A DNA stretch of 64,000 nt from Virgibacillus ihumii (GCF_902726655.1 NZ_CACVAN010000001.1:2108001-2172000); one strand, 5' to 3'. Shown: positions 1 through 8,484, counted from the first letter of the stretch. Numbers and translations are program-made. Notes: generated by a model from the sequence alone, not told the origin.

Positions 1-605
1 AGCAAAAATCTTCCCATGAAACTGACCGTATCTTCTGATCGAAGCGGCCCTTCCACCTTAGTTCCGCCAATTGGATTCGGGCGATCTAATACAATCAATT
101 CTTTATCATATTCTGCAGCTGCCTCCATGGCAAAACCCAGTGTATATATATACGTATAAACATTCGACCCAATATCCTGGATGTCAAATAGTAACACATC
201 CACATCAGCCAGCATTTCTTCTGTTGGTTTCCATGTTGGTCCATATAGACTATACACGGGAAGACCAGTTTTCTCATCAATATATGATTCTACATATTCC
301 CCCGCTTCACGGTTACCCCGTATACCATGCTCCGGTCCAAATAATGCAGTTAAATTAACATCCGGGTGGTTATACAATAAATCAACACTGCTTTCCAGAT
401 TGCTGTCAACGCCTGTCGGATTAGTTATTAACCCAACTCTTTTATTTTCCAGCCAGTCTAACTTTTTGTTCAATAATACTTCAATGCCTGGAACAACCTT
501 CCCGTTTCCATTATTACCGTTCCCCTCTGCACTGGAAGTTGCCAACAAAGATGTCACTAATAACGTTAAAACAAGTGCTGAGAAAATGTATTTGATATAT
601 TTCAC
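1..605 (-). CDS. namZ: NamZ-like exo-beta-N-acetylmuramidase (DUF1343), 3' end outside the window
   Basis: This is the secreted N-terminal part of a DUF1343 protein. The family member NamZ (YbbC) of Bacillus subtilis removes MurNAc from the non-reducing ends of peptidoglycan chains. The visible 201 residues start with a signal peptide (two Lys, then a hydrophobic run to about residue 24). They continue with family features such as GLITNPTGVD, LFGPEHGIRG and the segment LLFDIQDIGSNVYTYIYTL. I chose the GTG at 605 because AGGAG lies 6 bases upstream; an ATG at 620 would contain that site. The gene follows the IIA gene by 48 bases and is probably the last gene of the chitobiose-type operon. In B. 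subtilis namZ sits beside MurNAc PTS and muropeptide recycling genes, so wall turnover is the likely role. The C-terminal half cannot be assessed. Confidence 0.9.
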   Translation of the reverse strand, partial: MKYIKYIFSALVLTLLVTSLLATSSAEGNGNNGNGKVVPGIEVLLNKKLDWLENKRVGLITNPTGVDSNLESSVDLLYNHPDVNLTALFGPEHGIRGNREAGEYVESYIDEKTGLPVYSLYGPTWKPTEEMLADVDVLLFDIQDIGSNVYTYIYTLGFAMEAAAEYDKELIVLDRPNPIGGTKVEGPLRSEDTVSFMGRFL

Positions 606-653
606 GAAAACACTCCTCATCTATTATTAGTCTTCCGAAGTACTCCATGTTTC

Positions 654-1016
654 CTACTCCAGCTTTTTCTTACTGTCCCCCTCTATTAACTGATTCAACT
701 TTTTATTCATTTCATGTTGTTTACGATACATTTCAATCATTTCCTGAATTAAATCTCTTTCCGACATCACAGTCATCAGATGATCCTGAGCATGAACTAA
801 AATAACCGACACACTGTCTATTTTTTCTTTTGCATCATCCTGCAGGAATTTCGTTTGTACCTTATGTGCTTCCAAGAGCTCATTTGATGCTAATTTTATT
901 TTTGCATCCACTTGTTCAAAATAATCGTTCCTTGCGTCCTGTAAAGCCTCATGTAAATATCCTTTGGCGTTCCCCGCATGCAATATAATATTCATTGAAA
1001 AATTTTCATGGTTCAT
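654..1016 (-). CDS. chbA: PTS lactose/cellobiose/chitobiose-family EIIA
   Basis: A 120-residue soluble phosphocarrier of the lactose/cellobiose EIIA family, which accepts phosphate from HPr and passes it to EIIB. The active-site block VHAQDHLM is present, with the phosphorylated His expected at residue 75. The alpha-helical trimer-forming sequence and the length match the family. GGAGGG lies 7 bases before the ATG. The start overlaps the end of the preceding chbG gene by 11 bases, which indicates translational coupling. The cognate IIC, IIB and GH4 enzyme are in the same operon. Lactose or cellobiose specificity is possible from the family alone; the ChbG neighbour favours N,N'-diacetylchitobiose. 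Confidence 0.93.
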   Translation of the reverse strand: MNHENFSMNIILHAGNAKGYLHEALQDARNDYFEQVDAKIKLASNELLEAHKVQTKFLQDDAKEKIDSVSVILVHAQDHLMTVMSERDLIQEMIEMYRKQHEMNKKLNQLIEGDSKKKLE

Positions 1017-1758
1017 CTACTAGCCCTCCATAATGGATTAAACCGACAGCGTGCTCATCAATCCAGTTTTTAATTTTGCTGTTTACAAGAATATCTAACT
1101 CTTTCATTCTAGTAAAATTATAGCTGCTCTTATTACTTAACCACGAATCCAAAAATGCAGGGTGACACATAATTTCTGTAACTCCCGGTTGCAAACCGGA
1201 AAATAGATTCAGTAAATATTCAAGTGAAACGTGATCATCACCATAAAAATCGTATTGAAAGTAGTCACTTGTTAAAATAGACCCGGATAGCATGGAATCT
1301 GAAAATGACCTTACAGGGAGTTTGTATTTTTCGGCTACTTCCGCTACCGCTTCCATTCCACAAGGGATATGGAGGTGCATGTGGTGATGACTATCAATGT
1401 GCGTCACATCTACCCCCGACCTAAAAATCAATTCAAGCTGGTATTCAAGTTCATCTTTTATATCTTGTCGTTTTGCAGATTCTATCAGCTCCTGACCTTT
1501 TAGGAATTCACCCCTGTTATCTGTTAAACTGCTGACGAAAGAGGACACCGGTTGACCAGCATCCAGAACAAGATGTAAGCCTACCCCAAGATCAGGATAC
1601 CTTTTCACTTCTTCAAGGCTTTCCTTTGAAAAGTCTGTATTAACCATTGCCGTTGTACTCGTCAATATACCATGCTGATGAGCATAAAGTATCCCCGCAG
1701 ATACACCTGGAGTTAAACCGAAATCATCAGCATTTACAATTAATCTTGTGGAATTCAT
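1006..1758 (-). CDS. chbG: ChbG/YdjC-family carbohydrate deacetylase
   Basis: A YdjC/ChbG-family metal-dependent deacetylase. In Escherichia coli ChbG removes one acetyl group from chitobiose-6-phosphate so that ChbF can hydrolyse it. The N-terminal block VNADDFGLTPGV (Asp11 and Asp12 as metal ligands) and the His-rich block THIDSHHHMHLHIP are intact. I start it at the ATG at 1758, which has GAGGGG 8 bases upstream; a longer reading from 1773 would overlap the IIC gene. It lies between the IIC gene and the IIA gene, with 11 bases between the IIC stop and this start and an 11-base overlap with IIA. The combination of ChbG with GH4 ChbF and PTS IIABC copies the gene content of the E. coli chb operon. 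Confidence 0.9.
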   Translation of the reverse strand: MNSTRLIVNADDFGLTPGVSAGILYAHQHGILTSTTAMVNTDFSKESLEEVKRYPDLGVGLHLVLDAGQPVSSFVSSLTDNRGEFLKGQELIESAKRQDIKDELEYQLELIFRSGVDVTHIDSHHHMHLHIPCGMEAVAEVAEKYKLPVRSFSDSMLSGSILTSDYFQYDFYGDDHVSLEYLLNLFSGLQPGVTEIMCHPAFLDSWLSNKSSYNFTRMKELDILVNSKIKNWIDEHAVGLIHYGGLVDEP

Positions 1759-1769
1759 CAAAAGACCCC

Positions 1770-3047
1770 TCAATCTTCCTTCATTGCAGCAACTTCCTCA
1801 TCTGATTTCTCTTCTTGAAGAAGCTGTTTATCATATAATCGGAAGAATGGATAATATATAGCCATTGCAACGATTAAGTTGAATGTCATTAATACGCCAC
1901 CACGCCAATCACCTGTTGTTAAAACTCCTGAAAATGGCGGGGGCGTCGTCCAAGGAACGATAATATATGGCTTACCAACCAGCCCTATTGACATTGAAAA
2001 ATACGTTATTACCCCTATAACTAACGGAACAAGTATAAATGGAACCACCAAAAGTGGGTTCAATACAACAGGAGCTCCAAATATTACTGGTTCACTGATG
2101 TTAAATACACTTGACCAAATGGAACCCCTTCCAAGATTTTTAAGATGTTTCGAGCGCGCCCGCCAGACAAATAATATTGTCAGAGCAAGTGCCATACCTG
2201 ATCCACCAACGGCAAACCAAATTGCCATAAACGGTTGACCTATAATGTAAGGCAACTCTTCTCCGGCTTGCTGAGCTGCTACGTTTTGTTCAGTTAAACT
2301 ATACCAAATCGGGGCCATAACACTGGCAACAACTGAAATCCCATGGATACCAAATGACCACAACAAGTGAATAAGAAAAATGGCTAATAGAGCACCCCAT
2401 AAACTACTGCCAAACATTTGTAAAGGTTCACGAAGAACAGCACTTACCACACCATGCAAGGATAAATCGAATGAGAATTTCAAAATAAGATCCGCGCCCC
2501 AAACGACTGCAATAATTACAGCCCCGGGAATGAGGGCGGTAAAGGCACGCCAAACTGATGGTGGAACACTCTCGGGCATTCGAATAACAATATTTCTTTT
2601 TTCAAAGAAATGATAAACTTCAACAGTGAATATCGCCAAGACAATTGCAATAAATAACCCTTCACTACCCATTAAATTGAGCGGAATATTACCTTCCTCT
2701 GTAAGTGGTGTCGCTACAAAAAATGCAGCTATACTGAGTACACCAGCAGACAGTCCATCCATTTCATAATTCCTGGCCAGACTGTATGCAATTGAGAATG
2801 CTGCCACAAGACCAATAAGCCCAAATGTGGCGTTTACCGGAATACTTAGAGCCTCGGCATACGGTGCCATGAAGTCTGACCATGATGGTACCGGTGGTGA
2901 AGAAATGATTAAAAAAATACTACCAATAATCAATAATGGCATGGTTGCAATTATCCCATCCCTGATTGCCTTTAAATGACGCTGTTCGGCCATTTTTCCG
3001 GCAACTGGCATGAAATAACGCTCCATAAAAGCGTTAAAACGATGCAT
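1770..3047 (-). CDS. chbC: PTS lactose/cellobiose/chitobiose-family EIIC permease
   Basis: A 425-residue membrane permease of the lactose/cellobiose PTS family that carries the disaccharide across the membrane and phosphorylates it together with EIIB. About ten hydrophobic segments are visible. Family hallmarks include FGIHGISVVASVMAPIW near residue 235 and the SEPVIFGAPVVLNP block near residue 315, which is part of the sugar-binding region. The length fits a stand-alone IIC without fused B or A domains, which are encoded separately next to it. The stop lies 11 bases before chbG. Substrate specificity cannot be read from the sequence and is inferred from the neighbours. Confidence 0.92.
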   Translation of the reverse strand: MHRFNAFMERYFMPVAGKMAEQRHLKAIRDGIIATMPLLIIGSIFLIISSPPVPSWSDFMAPYAEALSIPVNATFGLIGLVAAFSIAYSLARNYEMDGLSAGVLSIAAFFVATPLTEEGNIPLNLMGSEGLFIAIVLAIFTVEVYHFFEKRNIVIRMPESVPPSVWRAFTALIPGAVIIAVVWGADLILKFSFDLSLHGVVSAVLREPLQMFGSSLWGALLAIFLIHLLWSFGIHGISVVASVMAPIWYSLTEQNVAAQQAGEELPYIIGQPFMAIWFAVGGSGMALALTILFVWRARSKHLKNLGRGSIWSSVFNISEPVIFGAPVVLNPLLVVPFILVPLVIGVITYFSMSIGLVGKPYIIVPWTTPPPFSGVLTTGDWRGGVLMTFNLIVAMAIYYPFFRLYDKQLLQEEKSDEEVAAMKED

Positions 3048-3073
3048 GAATCTTCCTCCCCCTTTTTAAAAAT

Positions 3074-3376
3074 TTATTTACATAATTTAAGTGCTTGATC
3101 CAGCACTTTCTCCCCATTCGTCATTCCATAAGCTTTCATATCGACAATATCGATCGGAACCTTTGCCGCTTCAGCTTTCTTATACAATTCATTCTTCTTG
3201 TAGCGAATTTGCGGTCCAAGCAGAATCACATCTGAATTTTTAAGCTGCTCCTCGATATCATCAACCGAGTGAGCTTCGATTTCCACTTCAATGGATCTGT
3301 CGCCTGCTGCCTTTTTCATTTTCTCAACTAATAAACTCGTGCTCATTCCTAAAGCACATAATAATGTGACCTTCAT
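3074..3376 (-). CDS. chbB: PTS lactose/cellobiose/chitobiose-family EIIB
   Basis: A 100-residue EIIB phosphocarrier. The phosphorylated Cys is residue 7 in the P-loop-like motif LLCALGMSTSLLVEKM, the signature of cellobiose/chitobiose EIIB proteins. The start is the ATG at 3376, preceded by GGGGGAGG 7 bases upstream; an in-frame ATG at 3403 would lie upstream of this ribosome site. It is separated by about 26 bases from the IIC gene downstream and 42 bases from the GH4 gene upstream, consistent with one transcript. Confidence 0.93.
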   Translation of the reverse strand: MKVTLLCALGMSTSLLVEKMKKAAGDRSIEVEIEAHSVDDIEEQLKNSDVILLGPQIRYKKNELYKKAEAAKVPIDIVDMKAYGMTNGEKVLDQALKLCK

Positions 3377-3418
3377 TAGATGACCTCCCCCTTTAATTAT
3401 CATGTTTCGAATTGTGTG

Positions 3419-4717
3419 TCAGAACCGAGGCAAGTACTGCCTATTCACTTCGAGCATTTCGTCCAGAATACGATCCGCCCTCCCGGATGACGGTATCAAT
3501 GGATGTAACGTCAAAGCCTGAAGGGCCACCCCTCTGTCTCCACTCACAGCAGCTTCAACTGTTAATTCTTCATATGCCTTAACATTTTGCAGCAGTCCTC
3601 GGATTTGAGGTGGAACATTGCCAACCTGGAGCGGTGTGATTTGATGACTTTCAACAACACAATTCACTTCGATGCTGACATCATCCGGCAAACAGGAAAT
3701 GGTTCCATTGTTCCGGACGTTTAACGTATGGATATTTTTTGCATTCAAATGAATTGACTTAATTAAATTGATTGCTGCCTCTGAATAATAAGCTCCCCCA
3801 CGCTGTTCCAAAGCATCTGGCTTTTCTTGGACGTTGGGATCTTTATAGATTTCAAACAGTTCTTTTTCCACTTTTTGTACCTGATCCGCCCGTGTTTCAT
3901 TGTTCTTGAATTGATCCAGTTGTTTTTCAAGGATTTGATCTGTTTGATAATAATACTTGTGATACCCGCATGGTATGGCTCCAAGCGACTGAAGAAACGC
4001 TGCATCCCATCCAAATGATGGAATGTTTTTCGCTTCATACGTTTCGGATTTTCCGGTTAAAACATCCTCTAACTTTGACTGACCTTTAATATACAAATCA
4101 GTTATCCAAATAAGATGATTAATTCCTGTGAAATTAATACTTACATCTTCCATATCAACGTTGTATGCTGTTGCAAATTTCTTATAGAAATTAATTGGAT
4201 TGTTGCATAAGCCAACCACTTTTACATTGCTGTGTTTTAAAATAGCCTCCGTGATTACACCGGCCGGATTAGTAAAATTTAATAGCCATGCATCCGGTGC
4301 AAGCTCTTCAATGTCCCTGCAAATATCGAGCATTACCGGAATGGTCCTTAGTGCTTTCATAAACCCTCCCGCACCGGTAGTTTCCTGACCGATCACACCA
4401 TGTTTGATTGAGATGTACTCATCGTTTCTTCGCATGATCAATTGGCCCACCCTGATTTGCGTGATAACATAGGCAGCTTCCTTAATAGCTTCTCGTCGGT
4501 CAAGTGTAGCCACAATCTTTATCCGGCAGTTTGCTTTTTGAACCATCCGCCTTGCCAGATCTTCAATGATGGAGAGCTTTTCCTTTCCTTCAGCAGTATC
4601 TACCAGCCATACCTCAGAAACATTCAGGACATCCTGGTTATGAATAATTCCCTCTAACAGTTCCGGTGTATATGAAGATCCACCCCCAATCACAGCCAGT
4701 TTAACTGGTTTCATCAT
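3419..4717 (-). CDS. chbF: 6-phospho-beta-glucosidase / chitobiose-6-P glucosidase, GH4 family
   Basis: A glycoside hydrolase family 4 enzyme (432 residues), which uses NAD+ and a divalent metal to cleave phosphorylated disaccharides in the cytoplasm. The Rossmann block LAVIGGGSSYTPELLEG is near residue 8. The metal-binding Cys is in GLCNNPINF (about Cys171) and the metal-binding His in TGINHLIWI (about His201). The start at 4717 has AGGGGG 7 bases upstream; a second ATG follows immediately, and a longer TTG-initiated reading from 4843 has no ribosome site. It is the first gene after the promoter at 4761-4789. ChbG, IIABC and ChbF together point to diacetylchitobiose-6-phosphate; cellobiose-6-phosphate is the alternative. 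Confidence 0.93.
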   Translation of the reverse strand: MMKPVKLAVIGGGSSYTPELLEGIIHNQDVLNVSEVWLVDTAEGKEKLSIIEDLARRMVQKANCRIKIVATLDRREAIKEAAYVITQIRVGQLIMRRNDEYISIKHGVIGQETTGAGGFMKALRTIPVMLDICRDIEELAPDAWLLNFTNPAGVITEAILKHSNVKVVGLCNNPINFYKKFATAYNVDMEDVSINFTGINHLIWITDLYIKGQSKLEDVLTGKSETYEAKNIPSFGWDAAFLQSLGAIPCGYHKYYYQTDQILEKQLDQFKNNETRADQVQKVEKELFEIYKDPNVQEKPDALEQRGGAYYSEAAINLIKSIHLNAKNIHTLNVRNNGTISCLPDDVSIEVNCVVESHQITPLQVGNVPPQIRGLLQNVKAYEELTVEAAVSGDRGVALQALTLHPLIPSSGRADRILDEMLEVNRQYLPRF

Positions 4718-4760
4718 TGTTGCACCCCCTTCATTACATGAATTTATTTGAATTGGTTTC

Positions 4761-4789
4761 ATTGTAATATGAAAGCGCATTCCTATGAA
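4761..4789 (-). promoter_or_regulatory. Candidate sigma-A promoter of the chb operon with an embedded cre-like site
   Basis: On the minus strand TTCATA (4789-4784) and TACAAT (4766-4761) are separated by exactly 17 bases. The spacer carries TGAAAGCGCATTCC (plus strand 4770-4783), which fits the CcpA cre consensus TGWAARCGYTWNCW at 12 of 14 positions. This placement would let CcpA block the promoter when glucose is present. The promoter would start transcription about 40 bases before chbF. Promoter and cre assignments are pattern matches only. Confidence 0.5.
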
Positions 4790-4860
4790 GCCAGTCTTTT
4801 TCCGTTGACTGTGGAAAAACTTAAGTGCATATAAAAAGCACAATAAATAAATATTGTACT

Positions 4861-6780
4861 TTAGGTGTTCATAATTTTATTTTTAAATTGCTTATACGAC
4901 CGGCACTGGAGTAGCTGTTGTACAAGCTTTCTGTTGTCCACAAGTTGAACCAACGAACTAAACATTGGTTTTAAATCATCCTTCTTGTTCCTGTTAACAT
5001 TAAGCAAAAACACGATTTGTACCAATTTGTCTTCCCATTTTATTGGTCTTTTTAATGTGACGATTGACCAAAATGTAGAATCTGTTTTTGGTTCGAGGGG
5101 ATGCGGGATGGCAACAAGGTTTCCAAAGCTCGTCGGAGAGTACCTTTCCCGTTCCAAAACAGAATCAATATAATCACCTTCAACTATTCCGTCCTTCATC
5201 AGCTTGTTTCCCAAAAAGCGAATTACCTCTTCAGGTAACTCAAATTCTCGATTTAAGAAGGTGTAACGTTCATGCATATATCGTTCAATGACAGAAGTTC
5301 CTTTCGTCACAATTTTTTCAATTTGATCCACATCACTGTCGCCGAGTATTGTACTTACTTGGACGACAGGTATTCTCAGATCTTCTTCAATCGGAACTGT
5401 ACTGACAATGAAATCAATATCACCTAACGACTGATAACGTAAATTATATAATTCCGTCGTACCTTTAATATTTAACGTATCGCCAAATCTGTCTTTCAAT
5501 TTATATAATAATAACTGTGCACTGCCTAATCCTGATGCACATACAATCAGACAGTTTCTTCTATTGGAAGATGTTCTTTTCATTCGTTCCTGAGCAGCTT
5601 CAATATGTAGCGCTAAATACCCGATTTCATGCTCGTCAACATTAATTCCAAGTTTTTCATATAACACTTCAGAACCAATTAACGCTGCCTCAAAAGAAGT
5701 TGGGTATTTCGTTTTAATCTCTTCCAGCATTGGGTTCCTTATATTCATTTGAAATTTGTACCGGTTTATTGCCGGCTTTAAATGTAATGACAAATTCCAC
5801 AGCAATTCCTCATCATTCGAGAGCTGGAATTGATATTTCTCATCTATTCTGTTTATCATTTCTTTTACAAGCATACGTGTTTCCCCGTCAATTACTGAAT
5901 TCATCTGTTTCTTGTCATGATTTGGACCCACCAGCTTTGTCCCCTGCAAATGAATAGCGAGGTATGCCATTTCATTTTCCGGAAAATTTACCTCGAGTGC
6001 TGCTTCAATATCCTGCAAGATTTCCTCAGCTACTGCAAATTCTTTCGTATCCTTCATCTCGTATAACTCTTCATGGATAATCTCAACTTGGTTATTTTCC
6101 CTAATCCGCTTACAGGCAATAGCCAAATGTGTAATTAAATTTTGCAAACTAACATCAGAAATAATAATGTTGTGCTTTCTCAGTTGGGATAAGATACTGT
6201 TTCGTATTATCCGCAAATCATTTTCAGGCAAAGCAGCCAGCCAATCATGATGTTCTTCCAGCACGGCAGGTTTCAGGTTAAAGATGTACTCCGAAATACA
6301 ATACCTAATTTTCGATTCACTGCCATTAACTTTAATTCCATAGTTTGGCTTCTGATCAAGGGTCAAATCAAATTTCTTAAGAATTCCCCGGACCTTTTTT
6401 AAATCACTTTGCAATGTAGATCGGCTGATGTACAATTCATCTGCCAATTCTTCCATCTTTACATAACCTGAATCCAATAATACCCGCTCGATTAAAAAAG
6501 TAACACGATCACCAGGTTCATCCGGTATTATTTCTTTTGTTTCTTCTATGTCCTGTAAAAAATTTTGAAGTAAGCCTTCCTCCTCCATCTCAAGCGTATA
6601 TCCTTTACCCCGATAGGAATTAATTTTCATGTTATGATTTCGTAACAATGAATATAACTCTTGAATATCATTCCGTACCGTTTTTGAACTCACTTGCAAA
6701 TCAGTTGATAACTGTGAACTTGTAATAGGCTCTTTAGCCGTCTTTAGTATTTGTAGTATTTCTTTCCATCGGGAATTCAT
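4861..6780 (-). CDS. licR: PRD-containing PTS-regulated transcription activator (LicR/ManR/MtlR type)
   Basis: A 639-residue multidomain activator of PTS operons. The order is an N-terminal winged helix (about 1-65), a second helix-turn-helix with VKMEELADELYISRSTLQSD (about 85-150), two PRD domains (about 170-285 and 295-400, with candidate phospho-His in HLAIACKR, LSLHLKPAINRY and LALHIEAAQ), an EIIB-like domain with VCASGLGSAQLLLY (about 405-495) and a C-terminal EIIA-like domain with VAIPHPLEP (about 510-639). Phosphorylation by HPr and by the cognate IIB tunes such proteins. It lies directly upstream of the chb genes and is the obvious local regulator, taking the place of ChbR of enteric bacteria. 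GAAGGGG precedes the ATG by 8 bases. The licR symbol marks the architecture, not proven orthology. Confidence 0.9.
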   Translation of the reverse strand: MNSRWKEILQILKTAKEPITSSQLSTDLQVSSKTVRNDIQELYSLLRNHNMKINSYRGKGYTLEMEEEGLLQNFLQDIEETKEIIPDEPGDRVTFLIERVLLDSGYVKMEELADELYISRSTLQSDLKKVRGILKKFDLTLDQKPNYGIKVNGSESKIRYCISEYIFNLKPAVLEEHHDWLAALPENDLRIIRNSILSQLRKHNIIISDVSLQNLITHLAIACKRIRENNQVEIIHEELYEMKDTKEFAVAEEILQDIEAALEVNFPENEMAYLAIHLQGTKLVGPNHDKKQMNSVIDGETRMLVKEMINRIDEKYQFQLSNDEELLWNLSLHLKPAINRYKFQMNIRNPMLEEIKTKYPTSFEAALIGSEVLYEKLGINVDEHEIGYLALHIEAAQERMKRTSSNRRNCLIVCASGLGSAQLLLYKLKDRFGDTLNIKGTTELYNLRYQSLGDIDFIVSTVPIEEDLRIPVVQVSTILGDSDVDQIEKIVTKGTSVIERYMHERYTFLNREFELPEEVIRFLGNKLMKDGIVEGDYIDSVLERERYSPTSFGNLVAIPHPLEPKTDSTFWSIVTLKRPIKWEDKLVQIVFLLNVNRNKKDDLKPMFSSLVQLVDNRKLVQQLLQCRSYKQFKNKIMNT

Positions 6781-7136
6781 TTGAGAAACCCCTTCTTTTG
6801 AAAACGATTTATATTACTTTAAATATTAGCATGAATTTATAGATAGGAGAAGTAGACTAAATAATCCTACCCAAATTAGTGGGTGGAATTTTTACCATTT
6901 AACGCATTGTTTGTAGCAGTTGAGACATAAACAACCGGTACTTCAATTTAAAGAACACATTACTTGATTTTAGTCCTGTCTATCTCCCAAAAATATTGTT
7001 GTAATATGTTGTAATTAATTTGTAACATAAATTCCAATATGTTACAGTAAATTTAGTAGTTACATATATAGTCAATTTTTGGAAATATGCACTATATCGT
7101 AATTGCTAGAATAGTTAACAAAGGAGGGGTGAACAA
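6781..7136. promoter_or_regulatory. Divergent intergenic region between the PTS regulator and the Excalibur gene
   Basis: This 356-base, AT-rich region separates two divergent units. Next to the regulator start is TGAAAACGATTTAT (6799-6812), a 12 of 14 match to the cre consensus, which would place the activator under catabolite control. The middle (about 6845-6960) shows no ORF or strong structure beyond a weak CCCA/TGGG stem near 6880. The right end carries the palindrome and promoter listed separately. Confidence 0.4.
7021..7070 (+). promoter_or_regulatory. Palindrome and candidate promoter of the Excalibur-sortase unit
   Basis: A perfect 8-base inverted repeat, TGTAACAT (7021-7028) and ATGTTACA (7039-7046), looks like an operator. 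Its right arm overlaps a -35-like TTACAG (7042-7047). After a 17-base spacer follows TATATA (7065-7070). Two related half sites (TGTAATAT, TGTAAT) precede it near 7000. The predicted transcript would have a leader of about 60 bases. A bound regulator would compete with RNA polymerase at the -35 box; the regulator is unknown. Confidence 0.45.
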
Positions 7137-7589
7137 ATGAAAGGCAAACTAACTTTGGCTGTATTGTTTTCAGTTCTAATCATGTTTGCGACAGTCCCGT
7201 CGGTCTTTGCTAATCACTCAGGCAATCTGAATTGCGATGATTTTGACACACAAGCTGAAGCACAAGCACATCTTGAAGCACATCCAAATGACCCGGATGG
7301 ATTAGATGGAGAAGGAGATGGGGTTCCTTGCGAGGGTCTTCCATCAGGTGATTCTGATGCATCCAGCAATGATAATACATCCACTGATAATGATTCTGAT
7401 AACACTTCATCAGAAGAATCTACTTCATCTGACGAGTCTACTACATCTGAAGAAACTACATCATCTGAGGAACAAGGTGGCGAGTTACCTGATACCGCAT
7501 CAACATTACCACTTGGTATCCTGGGTGGCTTAGTTGCAATGGTTCTTGGTGCCCTGGGTATGCGTAAGGGTATGCGTAAACAGCAGTAA
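7137..7589 (+). CDS. Excalibur-domain surface protein with an LPDTA sorting signal
   Basis: A 150-residue secreted protein. A signal peptide ends at about Ala25. An Excalibur calcium-binding domain follows (about 29-66), with Cys33, Cys65 and the [13 protein letters not shown] block that resembles a calcium loop. Residues 70-113 are a Ser/Thr/Glu/Asp-rich linker. LPDTA is at 117-121, then a membrane segment and the tail RKGMRKQQ: a class D sortase signal (B. subtilis YhcS uses LPDTS/LPDTA). The very acidic linker is typical of wall-spanning stalks and of salt-adapted surface proteins. A strong AAAGGAGG site precedes the ATG. The next gene encodes a class D sortase, so this is its likely dedicated substrate. 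The binding partner of the Excalibur domain is unknown. Confidence 0.88.
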   Translation: MKGKLTLAVLFSVLIMFATVPSVFANHSGNLNCDDFDTQAEAQAHLEAHPNDPDGLDGEGDGVPCEGLPSGDSDASSNDNTSTDNDSDNTSSEESTSSDESTTSEETTSSEEQGGELPDTASTLPLGILGGLVAMVLGALGMRKGMRKQQ

Positions 7590-7597
7590 TCTTTGAG

Positions 7598-7620
7598 GGC
7601 AGGCGATCTAATCGTCTGCC
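7598..7620 (+). terminator. Hairpin between substrate and sortase genes
   Basis: A 10-base stem, GGCAGGCGAT (7598-7607) with ATCGTCTGCC (7611-7620) and one G-U pair, closes a 3-base loop and is followed by TTTAT. The weak U-tract suggests partial termination or an RNA end-stabilising hairpin. It would give more surface protein than sortase from a shared transcript. Confidence 0.6.
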
Positions 7621-7645
7621 TTTATAGGTAGGAGGAGAAACCAAT

Positions 7646-8272
7646 ATGATTCGTAAATTATCGATACTTTTGTTTGCGATTGGTTTCGTTGTTTTTGTCT
7701 ATAATGGCTGGAATTATTTTCAGGCAACACAGTCTGTCGAAAAAATACCAGAAGAGACAGAAGCAGCAGTTGTTAATATGGATAAAAAAGATAAGAGATC
7801 AAAAAAAGAGAATGTTAGCGATTCAAGTCATAAAGACTTTAACCCACTCACTCTCAATTTTGATTATAAAAAAGGCAAGAAGATAGCTATACTGGATATC
7901 CCGAAGATTGACAAACGTTTTACAACTTATTGGGGAACAGGTGAAGATACGCTTAATAAAGGCGTTGGTATGTATGTAAGTAAGTGGACAACAGTTCCCA
8001 ACCACGAAACAGGTCATACAGTACTTTCTGGTCATCGCGATACCGTCTTCATTGGGCTGGACAAGCTTGAACAGGGTGATATACTTAAAGTTCACTACAA
8101 CGGTGAAACCTACGAATATGAAATCACGGCTACATGGATTACTGATGAGGATGACCGGACAGTAATTGTTAAAAAAGATGACCCTACTTTGACGCTTACA
8201 ACATGTTATCCATTTGATTATATTGGTTTTGCGCCTAAGCGTTATATTGTGCAGGCTATTTTGGTGGAATGA
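7646..8272 (+). CDS. srtD: Class D sortase
   Basis: A 208-residue membrane-anchored transpeptidase that links LPxTx-bearing proteins to the cell wall. It has an N-terminal membrane segment (about 5-25), a Lys/Asp-rich linker and the sortase beta-barrel from about 65. Catalytic residues are all visible: His130 in VLSGHRDT, Cys187 in LTLTTCYPF and Arg199 in APKRYIVQ. Size and motifs match the YhcS/SrtD group. It starts 56 bases after the LPDTA protein gene, behind the hairpin at 7598-7620, with AGGAGG upstream. The adjacent LPDTA protein is the expected substrate. Confidence 0.93.
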   Translation: MIRKLSILLFAIGFVVFVYNGWNYFQATQSVEKIPEETEAAVVNMDKKDKRSKKENVSDSSHKDFNPLTLNFDYKKGKKIAILDIPKIDKRFTTYWGTGEDTLNKGVGMYVSKWTTVPNHETGHTVLSGHRDTVFIGLDKLEQGDILKVHYNGETYEYEITATWITDEDDRTVIVKKDDPTLTLTTCYPFDYIGFAPKRYIVQAILVE

Positions 8273-8452
8273 AAGGCATCAAATAAACCATTCCAATTGA
8301 ATATCAATTGTACAAAAACCCTCTATAAAATAAATTTGCATCTATGTGCTCAGGGTTGGGGCAATCATGTCTTGATCAAGTCCAATTCATGTCGCAGATG
8401 GATTAAAACATGACATCACTGGGTCAATTTGGTGACTGTAACATTCGACAAA

Positions 8453-8477
8453 TTTCAGGGAGTGATAGGCACTGAAA
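8453..8477. repeat. REP-like hairpin, copy 1
   Basis: Arms TTTCAG (8453-8458) and CTGAAA (8472-8477) enclose GGAGTGATAGGCA. It is preceded by CGACAAA. This is one of at least seven elements in the window sharing the core AGTGACAGGCAC, with stems that differ in sequence but stay paired. The flanking 8273-8452 shows no gene. Confidence 0.65.
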
Positions 8478-8484
8478 GCTCCCC

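Noticed and set aside
1879-2238. Plus-strand open frame opposite the PTS IIC gene
   Set aside because: It is an antisense shadow of a well-supported membrane protein gene, with no ribosome site and low-complexity composition.
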